Shown here: one piece after another, positions 1 to 5,633 of the stretch | Position numbering within the stretch: the first letter of the stretch is position 1 | Layout of the letters: every line of letters starts with the position of its first letter | From: an uncultured Ruminococcus sp. | Lineage (GTDB): Bacteria; Bacillota_A; Clostridia; Oscillospirales; Ruminococcaceae | Assembly: GCA_947303535.1 (NCBI GenBank) | Contig: CAMYYQ010000099.1 | Coordinates: 1-5,633 of the forward strand | Direction: 5' to 3' | Length of the DNA stretch: 5,633 bases | Position numbers and translations under genes: made by a program | The notes under the pieces: model-generated | What the model saw: the letters and a program-made list of their open reading frames with translations, nothing else | Database searches by the model: none | Told to the model about the DNA's origin: nothing

Positions 1-19
1 AAAGAACATATTTTGCCAT
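1..19 (-). CDS. 5' end of an unidentified gene (first six codons, cut by window edge)
   Basis: Read on the minus strand, an ATG at 17-19 opens a frame coding for MAKYVL before the window ends. An excellent ribosome binding site, AAGGAGG (27-33), sits 7 nt upstream, and a plausible promoter lies further up, so this looks like a genuine gene start and not a chance ATG. Six residues are too few to assign a family or function. The gene is divergent from the DUF4253 gene and shares its intergenic region. Confidence 0.7.
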
Positions 20-49
20 GGGTACTCCTCCTTATGTTTAGATACTTTT

Positions 50-78
50 ATTTTATCATATTTTAGTATATATGGCAA
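50..78 (-). promoter_or_regulatory. Promoter for the left-edge minus-strand gene
   Basis: On the minus strand, TTGCCA (73-78) and TAAAAT (50-55) are separated by exactly 17 bp, a reasonable sigma-A type -35/-10 pair. Transcription would start near 43, giving a leader of about 24 nt containing the AAGGAGG site. The -10 is weaker than those of the other promoters in this window, and an alternative -10 (TATGAT, 55-60) overlaps it. Confidence 0.5.
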
Positions 79-89
79 TATCCAATATC
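76..89 (+). repeat. Tandem heptamer CAATATC x2 between divergent promoters
   Basis: Two perfect back-to-back copies of CAATATC occupy 76-82 and 83-89. They overlap the minus-strand -35 box (73-78) and end next to the plus-strand -35 box (90-95). A regulator binding here could affect both promoters. Short AT-rich repeats also occur by chance, so an operator role is only a possibility. Confidence 0.35.
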
Positions 90-118
90 TTGAAAAAAAG
101 AGGATTATGTGATATAAT
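90..118 (+). promoter_or_regulatory. Extended -10 promoter of the DUF4253 gene
   Basis: TTGAAA (90-95), a 17-bp spacer and a perfect TATAAT (113-118), preceded by TG at 110-111 (extended -10), form a near-ideal sigma-A promoter. Transcription is expected to start near 125, leaving a short leader of about 17 nt with AAGGAG (129-134) 7 nt before the ATG. The sequence suggests strong constitutive expression unless the adjacent heptamer repeat binds a repressor. Confidence 0.8.
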
Positions 119-141
119 TGTAAAAAACAAGGAGTACGGAT

Positions 142-912
142 ATGGGACTATTTTCAAAGCTTTTAGGGAACAAAGAGCAGCCACTGGTGCAGCCGAATGA
201 TAATGCAAAACAGATAGCGGAACTAATTGGCTGTGAATGTAAAAATATAAGCGGCTTTCTGAACAGCGATAGCATAATGAAGCTATATAAAGATGAATCA
301 GAAAAGGGGCAAAGAGAAGGATATATACCGATAATACTTGTGCTTAATGGTCATCTTCTTGAGATGATACAGTGCAATTACAAAGACAATGGCGGAGCCG
401 AGAGTTACAGGAGCAAGATGCTTAGCGCCGATATATCTCATGGAGAGTCCTTCTTAAAACAGCGCTTTGATGAGAATACGGAAATGTTTGAGGAAGACTT
501 TGGTGATGATGATATATATGGCGAATACACCGACGGCGTAACGCCTGCTTTAAACTTTCTGAGCACTGATAATAATGAAAAGCTTATCCTTGCCAGAATC
601 CCTGCGAATAAGCCATGGGAAGTCTTCGCGTGGATACCTTTCGGTGGTTGGAATGAATGCCCTGATACCGAAGACATGATGGCAGTCTGCAAGTACTGGC
701 ATGAGAAATATAAAGCTGTGCCTGCTGTTATTTCAAGCGATGAACTACAGATGTTTCTTTCTGCTCCGATAAAAAGTATAGATGAAGCCTTGAAAGCAGC
801 TGAAGAACATTACGCTTTCTGCAATGATACTGTGGATCAGGGAGCAGGTACGATAAAAGCACTTGCCAGTACACTTAAGGAGTCAAACGTCTGGTATTTC
901 TGGTGGGACTGA
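142..912 (+). CDS. DUF4253 domain-containing protein
   Basis: A 256-residue soluble protein with no signal peptide or membrane segment. The C-terminal ~105 residues carry hallmarks I associate with DUF4253: IPFGGWNECP (165-174), YWHEKYKAVPAVISSD (185-200) and the terminal WYFWWD (251-256). The N-terminal 150 residues are less distinctive and include an acidic stretch around 117-129 (EEDFGDDD). The biochemical function of DUF4253 is not known to me. The invariant aromatic/acidic C-terminus suggests a structural or binding role, but that is inference. The start is secure: AAGGAG lies 7 nt upstream of the ATG, under its own promoter. It is a single-gene transcript, converging on the nitroreductase unit and ending before a hairpin at 954-974. 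The family call is confident; the role is unknown. Confidence 0.88.
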   Translation: MGLFSKLLGNKEQPLVQPNDNAKQIAELIGCECKNISGFLNSDSIMKLYKDESEKGQREGYIPIILVLNGHLLEMIQCNYKDNGGAESYRSKMLSADISHGESFLKQRFDENTEMFEEDFGDDDIYGEYTDGVTPALNFLSTDNNEKLILARIPANKPWEVFAWIPFGGWNECPDTEDMMAVCKYWHEKYKAVPAVISSDELQMFLSAPIKSIDEALKAAEEHYAFCNDTVDQGAGTIKALASTLKESNVWYFWWD

Positions 913-953
913 TACATTTCAAAGCTGCAATTATAACTGAATATAAGAACTAA

Positions 954-974
954 GGCAGCCCATTACGGGCTGCC
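954..974. terminator. GC-rich hairpin, probable bidirectional terminator
   Basis: GGCAGCCC (954-961) and GGGCTGCC (967-974) form a perfect 8-bp stem with a 5-nt loop (ATTAC). The flanks are only moderately U-rich in RNA: ATTCATTT follows on the plus strand, TTAGTTCTT on the minus strand. It sits between converging genes, 41 nt after the DUF4253 stop and about 106 nt after the nitroreductase stop, which fits a terminator used in both directions. The imperfect U-tract lowers certainty about efficiency. Confidence 0.65.
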
Positions 975-980
975 ATTCAT

Positions 981-1080
981 TTATATATCGCTTTCTATAT
1001 AGAAAGTGCTTCGACCGCTGACATGTTTTAATAGCAGTCCATGTACAACGAGCTGTTCTATCGGATTTTCGACAGAAGCA
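981..1080 (-). pseudogene. Possible C-terminal remnant of a winged-helix protein
   Basis: On the minus strand, the frame ending in TAA at 981-983 reads ENPIEQLVVHGLLLKHVSG then RSTFYIESDI, just after the nitroreductase stop. A pattern of hydrophobic helix, 'GLL', short turn and 'GRSTFY' closely resembles the last helix and wing of winged-helix domains at the C-termini of some Fic-type or AlbA/Schlafen-like ATP-binding proteins. The frame differs from that of the nitroreductase. It has no credible ribosome binding site at its only nearby ATG (1101-1103), which lies inside the nitroreductase gene. I read it as a possible decayed gene end left by recombination. It could also be non-coding DNA that happens to resemble a wing motif. 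Confidence 0.33.
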
Positions 1081-2025
1081 TCATTTGCTTTCCCCGAATC
1101 CATTAAACCATACTCTGCTTTCAAATGGCTTTTTAGGTGCCTGACGTGTTTCTTCAGCAGGCTTTCCAACAGGTAATATGCATACGATCTTATAGTCGCC
1201 AGGTATTCCCATATGAGCAGAGATCTTTCCTGCTATATCATCATCATCAGTTATGTGACCTTCGTACCAGCAACTCTCATAGCCAAGCGCCTTGATAGCT
1301 AACAGCATATTTTCAATAGCCGCACTGTAATCCTGAACATTAAAGCATTTATCACGATAAGCAACTATTCTTTTCGTAAGAACAAGAATAAAGGCTGGTG
1401 CAGTTTCAGCAACCGGAGGTTCAATCAGTGATTTTATTTCCTTCAACAGCACTGTATCGTCAACTGCAATAAATGAAGTAGTCTGCTTATTGCATCCTGA
1501 CGGAGCAGATGCTCCTGCTTCAAGTATCTTCACCAGATCAGCTTTGGGAACGAGAGTGTTTAAATATTTACCACGATAACTTGTTCTGTTCCTTATAATA
1601 TCAAGAATATCTATACTATTCGCCTGTATATTCCTTTGTGCAAGCAGATTCTTTTCTTTTTCAAAGAAAGCCGTTCTCATTTGTTCATATTCAGAATCGG
1701 TACAGACCTCTTTGCATTTCGGTTCAAATGATTCTGTTACAGCAAAGCATTCTTTCATGTTATCACAAGGGAATTCGGGGCATTCAGAGCAGTTACTGAT
1801 AGCTCTGTCTTCGCAGCACTTTACAACCTTATACCGGCACCAGTTCTCGGGTTTGCATCCAGTGCAGGATATTTCATCATTAGATACAATTCTGTCACGG
1901 TAGCCTATCTTCAGCCACAGTTCTGCCGTATGCCGTAATTCTTCTTCTGTTTTCTCATACGGATGGGTGATATATCTCGGACACGCCGAGCAATCGTTTC
2001 CGCAGGCTGCAATTATTTTATCCAT
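1081..2025 (-). CDS. DUF3795 (Cys-rich) - nitroreductase fusion protein
   Basis: A 314-residue cytoplasmic protein in two parts. Residues 1-~110 match the DUF3795 pattern: C8-x3-C12-x2-C15 (CGNDCSACP), C54-x2-C57, C63, C70/C71, C79-x2-C82-x4-C87, C93, C104 and C108. These 14 cysteines could bind metal or an Fe-S cluster, though that is inferred. Residues ~138-314 are nitroreductase-like: RNRTSYR (145-151) fits the FMN-phosphate-binding R-x-R-x-S start, then ASAPSGCNKQ (172-181), YSAAIENMLLAIKALG (233-248) and a terminal ILPVGKPAEE. Such domains use FMN and NAD(P)H to reduce nitro groups, quinones or other electron-poor substrates; the substrate here cannot be read. The start is supported by GGAGG (2033-2037) 7 nt upstream. 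It lies 41 bp after the membrane protein gene and is probably co-transcribed. No frameshift is seen, and both domains look complete. Confidence 0.88.
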   Translation of the reverse strand: MDKIIAACGNDCSACPRYITHPYEKTEEELRHTAELWLKIGYRDRIVSNDEISCTGCKPENWCRYKVVKCCEDRAISNCSECPEFPCDNMKECFAVTESFEPKCKEVCTDSEYEQMRTAFFEKEKNLLAQRNIQANSIDILDIIRNRTSYRGKYLNTLVPKADLVKILEAGASAPSGCNKQTTSFIAVDDTVLLKEIKSLIEPPVAETAPAFILVLTKRIVAYRDKCFNVQDYSAAIENMLLAIKALGYESCWYEGHITDDDDIAGKISAHMGIPGDYKIVCILPVGKPAEETRQAPKKPFESRVWFNGFGESK

Positions 2026-2066
2026 AGGAAAGCCTCCGTTCGTTTTATTTCAGATATATAATGAGA

Positions 2067-2537
2067 TTAGTTGATACCCATTCCTTTACCAAATGCTGTA
2101 AGATAGCCTACCATGTATGCTACACTTATCATTCCGCACAGACAGCACGATGTGAGAATTATCTGAGTAGTATTACCTGCAAAGGAGATACGGCATAGTA
2201 TGCAAGATACGACACCAAGTATTCCTGAGATGATACCGGTAATTATTGAAGGAATATGAGCATAAGTACTGCTTTTGGTGGTTACAAAGAATAGCAATAC
2301 AGCTGCGGCAATTGATATGCAGCACAGAACAGCGATAATCACTGCAGGGATCATGTATCCTTTACGAAGAAAATATATTCCGGATAGTGCGATTAATTCA
2401 GGTATCACTGCATAGATCGCCGATAGTATAATATCTCCGGCTTCAAGATCAGATATATCGATCACTGCATAAGCGATACCAGCAAGTATAAGCGAGAGCA
2501 GATACAGAAGCCATAGATGTGAAACAAGATAAGTCAT
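2067..2537 (-). CDS. Small five-helix membrane protein, unknown function
   Basis: A 156-residue, very hydrophobic protein with about five predicted membrane segments: residues 8-27, 35-57, 62-86, 95-118 and 125-148. Short polar links lie between them (DLEAGD, RKGY, TTKSSTYAH, AGNTTQ), and the tail is short (GKGMGIN). Cysteines cluster within the later helices (C72, C73, C112, C115, C131, C132, C134). I do not recognise the family; it resembles small uncharacterised integral membrane proteins of Clostridia. I chose the ATG at 2535-2537 over a GTG three codons upstream (2544-2546), because that GTG is part of the likely ribosome binding site AGGTG, 6 nt before the ATG. It is the first gene of a two-gene unit with the nitroreductase, driven by a strong extended -10 promoter. 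A partnership with that redox enzyme is possible but not shown. Confidence 0.75.
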   Translation of the reverse strand: MTYLVSHLWLLYLLSLILAGIAYAVIDISDLEAGDIILSAIYAVIPELIALSGIYFLRKGYMIPAVIIAVLCCISIAAAVLLFFVTTKSSTYAHIPSIITGIISGILGVVSCILCRISFAGNTTQIILTSCCLCGMISVAYMVGYLTAFGKGMGIN

Positions 2538-2543
2538 ATTATA

Positions 2544-2548
2544 CACCT
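2544..2548 (-). promoter_or_regulatory. Ribosome binding site that decides the membrane-protein start
   Basis: On the minus strand AGGTG, a match to the right half of the Shine-Dalgarno consensus (AGGAGGTG), ends 6 nt before the ATG at 2535-2537. An in-frame GTG (2544-2546) lies inside this element and has no good upstream site of its own, so the ATG is the better start. Confidence 0.55.
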
Positions 2549-2567
2549 ACCGTTTTGAGTTGCTTTT

Positions 2568-2596
2568 ATTATATCACATACCTGCTGTCTCTTCAA
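2568..2596 (-). promoter_or_regulatory. Extended -10 promoter of the membrane protein-nitroreductase unit
   Basis: On the minus strand, TTGAAG (2591-2596), a 17-bp spacer and a perfect TATAAT (2568-2573) with TGA directly before it (2574-2576) form a strong sigma-A promoter. The -10 region, TATGTGATATAAT, is identical over 13 bases to that of the DUF4253 promoter. The start would be near 2561, giving a leader of about 24 nt. Confidence 0.8.
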
Positions 2597-2616
2597 GATG
2601 AAAACGGAAAGATGTA

Positions 2617-2645
2617 TTGTAAATAGCGTTTCTGTGTGCTATAAT
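2617..2645 (+). promoter_or_regulatory. Extended -10 promoter of the SDR-acyltransferase-MATE operon
   Basis: TTGTAA (2617-2622), a 17-bp spacer and TATAAT (2640-2645) with TGC directly upstream (2637-2639) make an extended -10 promoter. Transcription should begin near 2652, giving a leader of about 50 nt, longer than those of the other genes here. The promoter is divergent from the membrane protein promoter. The 20 bp between the two -35 boxes hold AAGATG at 2609-2614; a second copy at 2595-2600 runs into the minus-strand -35. Confidence 0.78.
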
Positions 2646-2702
2646 TAAGAAAAAACATAGGAGCAGGTTATATAAATCTAAAAATGAAAGGATATATGGG
2701 AT

Positions 2703-3464
2703 ATGGCTTCAATTGTAATAATTACTGGAGCGACAGGCGGCCTTGGACAGGAATTTGTCAGAGAAACGCTGAAAGAAAATATAGACGAGATATGGGCAGT
2801 TGCAAGAAATAAGGAAAAGCTCGGCAGGCTGAAAGATCAGTTTGGTGATAAGCTCCGTACTGTTCAGTGCGACCTGAGCAAGGCTGATGATCTGGCTGCA
2901 CTGAAAGAACTTATCAATGCAGAGAAGTCTGATATTAGGCTCCTTATCAACAATGCAGGTATGGGAGATATGGGCGAAAGCTGTGAGTTTTCAGATGAAT
3001 ATATTTCTAAGACCGTAGACCTGAACTGCAAAGCGATATGTCTGCTGTGTAATTATGCGATACCTTTTATGTCAAAGGGAGCACGGATACTGAATATATC
3101 CTCAGCTTCATCATTCCAACCTGTGCCATACATAAATCTTTATGCGGCAAGCAAGGTATTTGTGCGGTCATATACACGCTCACTGAATGTGGAGCTTAAA
3201 AGCAAGGGCATAATCTGTACAGCAGTGTGTCCCGGCTGGATAGACACTGATATGCTGAGCAAGGAATACAAAGGCAGGCCTGTGAAGTTCCCTGGACTTG
3301 TTTCTCCTAACAGAGTGGCAGTTCAGGCACTTCGTGATTCTGCAAAGGGGAAGGATATGTCAGTCTGTACGTTTTTTGTCAAGTATGAGCACTTACTCAG
3401 CAAGCTCCTTCCGCAGAAGCTGCTTATGAAAATATGGATGTATGGGATAAGGGATTATGTATAA
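2703..3464 (+). CDS. Short-chain dehydrogenase/reductase (classical SDR)
   Basis: A 253-residue NAD(P)(H)-dependent oxidoreductase of usual classical SDR length. Visible motifs are the Rossmann glycine motif TGATGGLG (8-15), CDLS (56-59) contacting the adenine ring, NNAG (83-86), N108, the catalytic S134 in ISSASS, Y147-x3-K151 (YAASK) and CPGWIDTD (176-183) after the active site. The tetrad N-S-Y-K is intact, so the enzyme should be active in interconverting an alcohol and a ketone. R35 after the second strand (AVARNKEK) hints at NADPH preference. Substrate is not predictable. The ATG follows AAAGGA (2687-2692) at a somewhat long 10-nt spacing. It is first in the operon; its 3' end overlaps the acyltransferase start by 8 bp, suggesting the two are coupled in translation and function. 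Confidence 0.92.
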   Translation: MASIVIITGATGGLGQEFVRETLKENIDEIWAVARNKEKLGRLKDQFGDKLRTVQCDLSKADDLAALKELINAEKSDIRLLINNAGMGDMGESCEFSDEYISKTVDLNCKAICLLCNYAIPFMSKGARILNISSASSFQPVPYINLYAASKVFVRSYTRSLNVELKSKGIICTAVCPGWIDTDMLSKEYKGRPVKFPGLVSPNRVAVQALRDSAKGKDMSVCTFFVKYEHLLSKLLPQKLLMKIWMYGIRDYV

Positions 3465-4662
3465 GATAGAGACAGAGCGCGGCGACCTTTTTGATGTGAA
3501 TATGATGATAGCTATGCAGGTAAAGGTTTGCGGTAAAGCCAGCGAAATCGAACTGACAGAAGCCTTCAGAGCTGCTGTAGAAGCCTTTGAGATACTTAAC
3601 TGCAAGGTGGTCATAGACCAGAAGGGCGATGCTTTTTATGATAATTGCGGGGATAAGATGAACCGCATAGTTTTTCGTGATTTCAAGCTTGAAGAGCTGA
3701 TACAGGAGCAGGAACGCATAAGGTTCAGATTAGAGGACGGGGAGTTCCTGCGCTGTTTTGTTTCTTATGAAAATGCCAGTGAAATGAAGCTTTGTTTCCT
3801 TATGCATCATCTTGGCGGCGACGGAAAGTCCCTCTGCTACTTCATAGAAGCATTTATGAAAAGTCTCAGCGGCGAAAAATGCGAGTACCGCAGGATACAG
3901 CTGCTGAACAACGAGACACTGCCGAACACATCAAAGCTGTCTTTTCTGGCTTCATTAGTTACGAAGGTATACAACAGAAAATGGCAGAAGCAGCGCAGGA
4001 TCTTCGGCTTTGATGATATGGAAGCTGCATATGAAAAATTCTGGAAGTCACATAAAACAACAGTGAAAAACGTTGTGACAGAGGGAGACGAACTCAGCAG
4101 AAAGCTTGGAGAATGCAAAGAGAACAAGATAGGCTTTACTTCATATACTATAGCAGAAATGATAAAGGATATACCGCAGGTTCAGGATATTGGTCTTGCC
4201 GTAGACGGAAGACAGGATCGCAACAGAACAATGAGCAATCAGGCAACGGGTATAGCGGTCAGATACAGATATGACAAGCGAAAGACACTTATTGAGAATG
4301 CTGCTGTTATTGACAGAGAAATGAAGAAAAAGCTTCGTGATGAGAATTATAAGTATCTTGTACTTCGTTTTATGAGCGCATTCGAGCCTACGCTTGTGGA
4401 TGCTGTAAATCTTGAATTTGCAGGACATTTTCACAGCAGGACGACTGAAAGGCTTGCAAAGATACTGTGCTACGGGCAGAATACAAAGGATATAAGCATA
4501 ACAAATCTGACAAGGCTTGATATTCCAACTGAATATGGTGCATACAGGCTTATCGACCTCATTTTCGTGCCTCCCGTCGTGTCCTACGGCAAAAATATAA
4601 TCGGTATGGTAACAATAGGCGACCGCTTGAATACGACATATCATCGCTATCAAGAAAGATAA
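3457..4662 (+). CDS. Stand-alone condensation-domain-like acyltransferase
   Basis: A 401-residue cytoplasmic protein of the CoA-dependent acyltransferase/NRPS condensation superfamily (the type grouped in COG4908). LMHHLGGDGKSL contains an intact HHxxxDG motif with H117-H118 and D122-G123; the second His is the catalytic base in the superfamily. Further support comes from VDGRQDRN (249-256) then a gN-like turn (SNQATGIAV, 260-268), and from ISITNLTRLDIP (346-357) before a C-terminal beta segment, arranged as in condensation and alcohol-acyltransferase folds. No adenylation, carrier or thioesterase domain is attached, so it must take an acyl or aminoacyl group from a separate CoA, carrier protein or tRNA donor. 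The start ATG lies inside the SDR 3' end (ATGTATAA overlap), with only a close AAGGG (3449-3453), implying translational coupling. Product: an ester or amide, identity unknown. Confidence 0.78.
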   Translation: MYKIETERGDLFDVNMMIAMQVKVCGKASEIELTEAFRAAVEAFEILNCKVVIDQKGDAFYDNCGDKMNRIVFRDFKLEELIQEQERIRFRLEDGEFLRCFVSYENASEMKLCFLMHHLGGDGKSLCYFIEAFMKSLSGEKCEYRRIQLLNNETLPNTSKLSFLASLVTKVYNRKWQKQRRIFGFDDMEAAYEKFWKSHKTTVKNVVTEGDELSRKLGECKENKIGFTSYTIAEMIKDIPQVQDIGLAVDGRQDRNRTMSNQATGIAVRYRYDKRKTLIENAAVIDREMKKKLRDENYKYLVLRFMSAFEPTLVDAVNLEFAGHFHSRTTERLAKILCYGQNTKDISITNLTRLDIPTEYGAYRLIDLIFVPPVVSYGKNIIGMVTIGDRLNTTYHRYQER

Positions 4663-4731
4663 AAAGTTATAGACACTTTTAAATGTTAGACGCATTATTT
4701 GACTTAGGTATATCAATAAGGGGTACATAAT

Positions 4732-5633
4732 ATGAACAGGATAATGAGATCACTGAAAAATATAAACGGCAGAATGTTTCTTGCTTTGCTTATAATGGGG
4801 CTATGTCCGACGCTGTATACTACGCTGAGAACCTTTTTTCTCGGTCAGCTTCCGGGAGAATGGTCGTTTTCCATAGCAGGACAGCTTTCATGGGTAAATC
4901 TGCTGTATGAGGTCATAAATGACGCTATAATCCTGCCGCTTTACTTTTTTATGGGACAGGCTGTTTCAAATAAAGAGGAATACTCCAACAGGATACGAAG
5001 CGGTTTGCTCATATCTCTTGGAATATATACGGTCTGCTTCGTGCTTGTGATGATATTTGTTGATCCGCTTCTTAGATTTATGGCGGTATCCCAGGATATA
5101 CTATCGGAATCTGCAAGCTATATCAGGATAGAGTGCGTCGCCAATATTTTCGGTATACTCTACAGCTTTATCTGCGTCGCTTTGATAACCATAGGCAAGG
5201 ACAAGCTTGTCTATGCTATTACGGTTGCAAAGCTTATTCTGAGTATCATACTTGATACATTGCTTGTTTCATCGCTACCTGTATCGCTGAAGTGCGGAGT
5301 AAACGGAATAGGAATATCAAATATTATTTCTAACCTGCTCCTGTTCATCATTACGGCAGTTCTTATAAGCAGATGCGGTTATCCGATATTTGATAAGAAA
5401 AAGCTGTCATTTGCATGGATGAAGGATTTCTTTAAGATAGGCAGTATCTCGGGACTGGAATCATTCGTCAGAAATATCGCATATATGCTTATGGTATCGC
5501 GTATGGTAAACATGGTTGGAGAGCAGGGCACCTACTGGGTAGCCAATAACTTTATCTGGGGCTGGATGCTGCTGCCTATAACTCAGCTTGGGGAGCTTAT
5601 AAAGCAGGAGACTGCGAAAGATACGAATGCGGT
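4732..5633 (+). CDS. MATE-family efflux transporter (N-terminal 300 residues)
   Basis: The frame is open to the window edge, covering 300 of an expected ~450 residues. It codes for a strongly hydrophobic protein with several membrane segments, for example around residues 16-37, 52-76, 91-112, 135-155, 159-180 and 192-213. A long conserved block at 245-290 contains FVRNIAYMLMVSRMVNMVGE, then YWVANNFIWGW and LPITQLGELIK, which I associate with a clostridial MATE subgroup. MATE proteins expel drugs or metabolites using a sodium or proton gradient. AAGGGG (4718-4723) lies 8 nt before the ATG. The gene follows the acyltransferase by 69 bp with no strong terminator or convincing promoter between them, so it is likely in the same operon and may export that pathway's product. 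General drug resistance is the alternative. Confidence 0.87.
   Translation, partial: MNRIMRSLKNINGRMFLALLIMGLCPTLYTTLRTFFLGQLPGEWSFSIAGQLSWVNLLYEVINDAIILPLYFFMGQAVSNKEEYSNRIRSGLLISLGIYTVCFVLVMIFVDPLLRFMAVSQDILSESASYIRIECVANIFGILYSFICVALITIGKDKLVYAITVAKLILSIILDTLLVSSLPVSLKCGVNGIGISNIISNLLLFIITAVLISRCGYPIFDKKKLSFAWMKDFFKIGSISGLESFVRNIAYMLMVSRMVNMVGEQGTYWVANNFIWGWMLLPITQLGELIKQETAKDTNA

Noticed and set aside
438..692. 84-residue minus-strand open frame inside the DUF4253 gene
   Set aside because: It is antisense to coding sequence with clear family motifs and has no ribosome binding site or family resemblance.
2659..2812. Leader element: AGGAG at 2659-2663 and an ATG at 2684 opening a 42-codon frame
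   Set aside because: The spacing from AGGAG to ATG (20 nt) is too long, and the frame runs out of phase into the SDR gene with no sensible peptide.
3792..4127. Small open frames on both strands inside the condensation-like gene
   Set aside because: They overlap the catalytic-motif region of a real gene in other frames and have basic or serine/phenylalanine-rich shadow composition.
4662..4680. AAAAGT-loop-ACTTTT hairpin after the condensation-like gene
   Set aside because: A six-pair, almost entirely AU stem is too weak to call a terminator, although minor attenuation cannot be excluded.
4686..4714. Possible promoter TTAGAC-17-TATATC before the MATE gene
   Set aside because: The start of transcription would fall on the AAGGGG ribosome binding site (4718-4723), and both boxes are poor compared with the other promoters here. 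Read-through from the upstream genes is simpler.
4141..4728. 195-residue minus-strand open frame opposite the condensation-like gene
   Set aside because: It is antisense to a well-supported gene with intact family motifs, has an odd Ile/Cys/Tyr-rich composition with no recognisable domain, and has no clear promoter or ribosome binding site.

Overview
The window looks like a chromosomal segment of a low-to-moderate GC, anaerobic Firmicute (class Clostridia). A Ruminococcus-like gut or rumen organism is my best guess. The basis is strong AAGGAG-type ribosome binding sites, AT-rich intergenic DNA with near-consensus sigma-A promoters, heavy use of ATA (Ile) and AGA/AGG (Arg) codons, and protein types common in that group (DUF4253 protein, DUF3795-nitroreductase, MATE exporter). 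The genus is inferred from general resemblance, not from a database match.

Left part (1-980): a divergent intergenic region (20-141) separates the first six codons of a minus-strand gene, cut off by the window edge, from a plus-strand DUF4253 gene (142-912). Two back-to-back promoters lie here, with a tandem CAATATC heptamer between their -35 boxes. The DUF4253 gene is followed by an 8-bp GC-rich hairpin, probably a terminator serving both converging transcripts.

Middle part (981-2600, minus strand): a two-gene unit reads leftwards from one strong promoter. A small five-helix membrane protein (2537-2067) is followed 41 bp later by a 314-residue fusion of a cysteine-rich DUF3795 domain with a nitroreductase domain (2025-1081). 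Between the nitroreductase stop and the hairpin lies about 100 bp that still reads as the last 30 or so codons of a winged-helix protein, possibly a gene remnant.

Right part (2600-5633, plus strand): a divergent promoter drives a gene set running off the window. It encodes a classical short-chain dehydrogenase/reductase (2703-3464), a stand-alone condensation/acyltransferase-superfamily enzyme with an intact HHxxxDG motif (3457-4662, overlapping the previous gene by 8 bp), and the first 300 residues of a MATE-family exporter (4732 onward). Oxidoreductase, acyl/aminoacyl transferase and efflux pump together suggest making, or acylating, and exporting a small molecule. This is the most interesting hypothesis here; the product is unknown and the rest of the operon is outside the window.

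All three complete promoters share one form: TTGnnn, a 17-bp spacer, and an extended TGn-TATAAT -10 box. The fourth, at the left edge, is weaker. I saw no tRNA, rRNA, CRISPR array, insertion sequence or origin. The longest stretch without a protein-coding gene is 2538-2702 (165 bp), which holds the divergent promoters.
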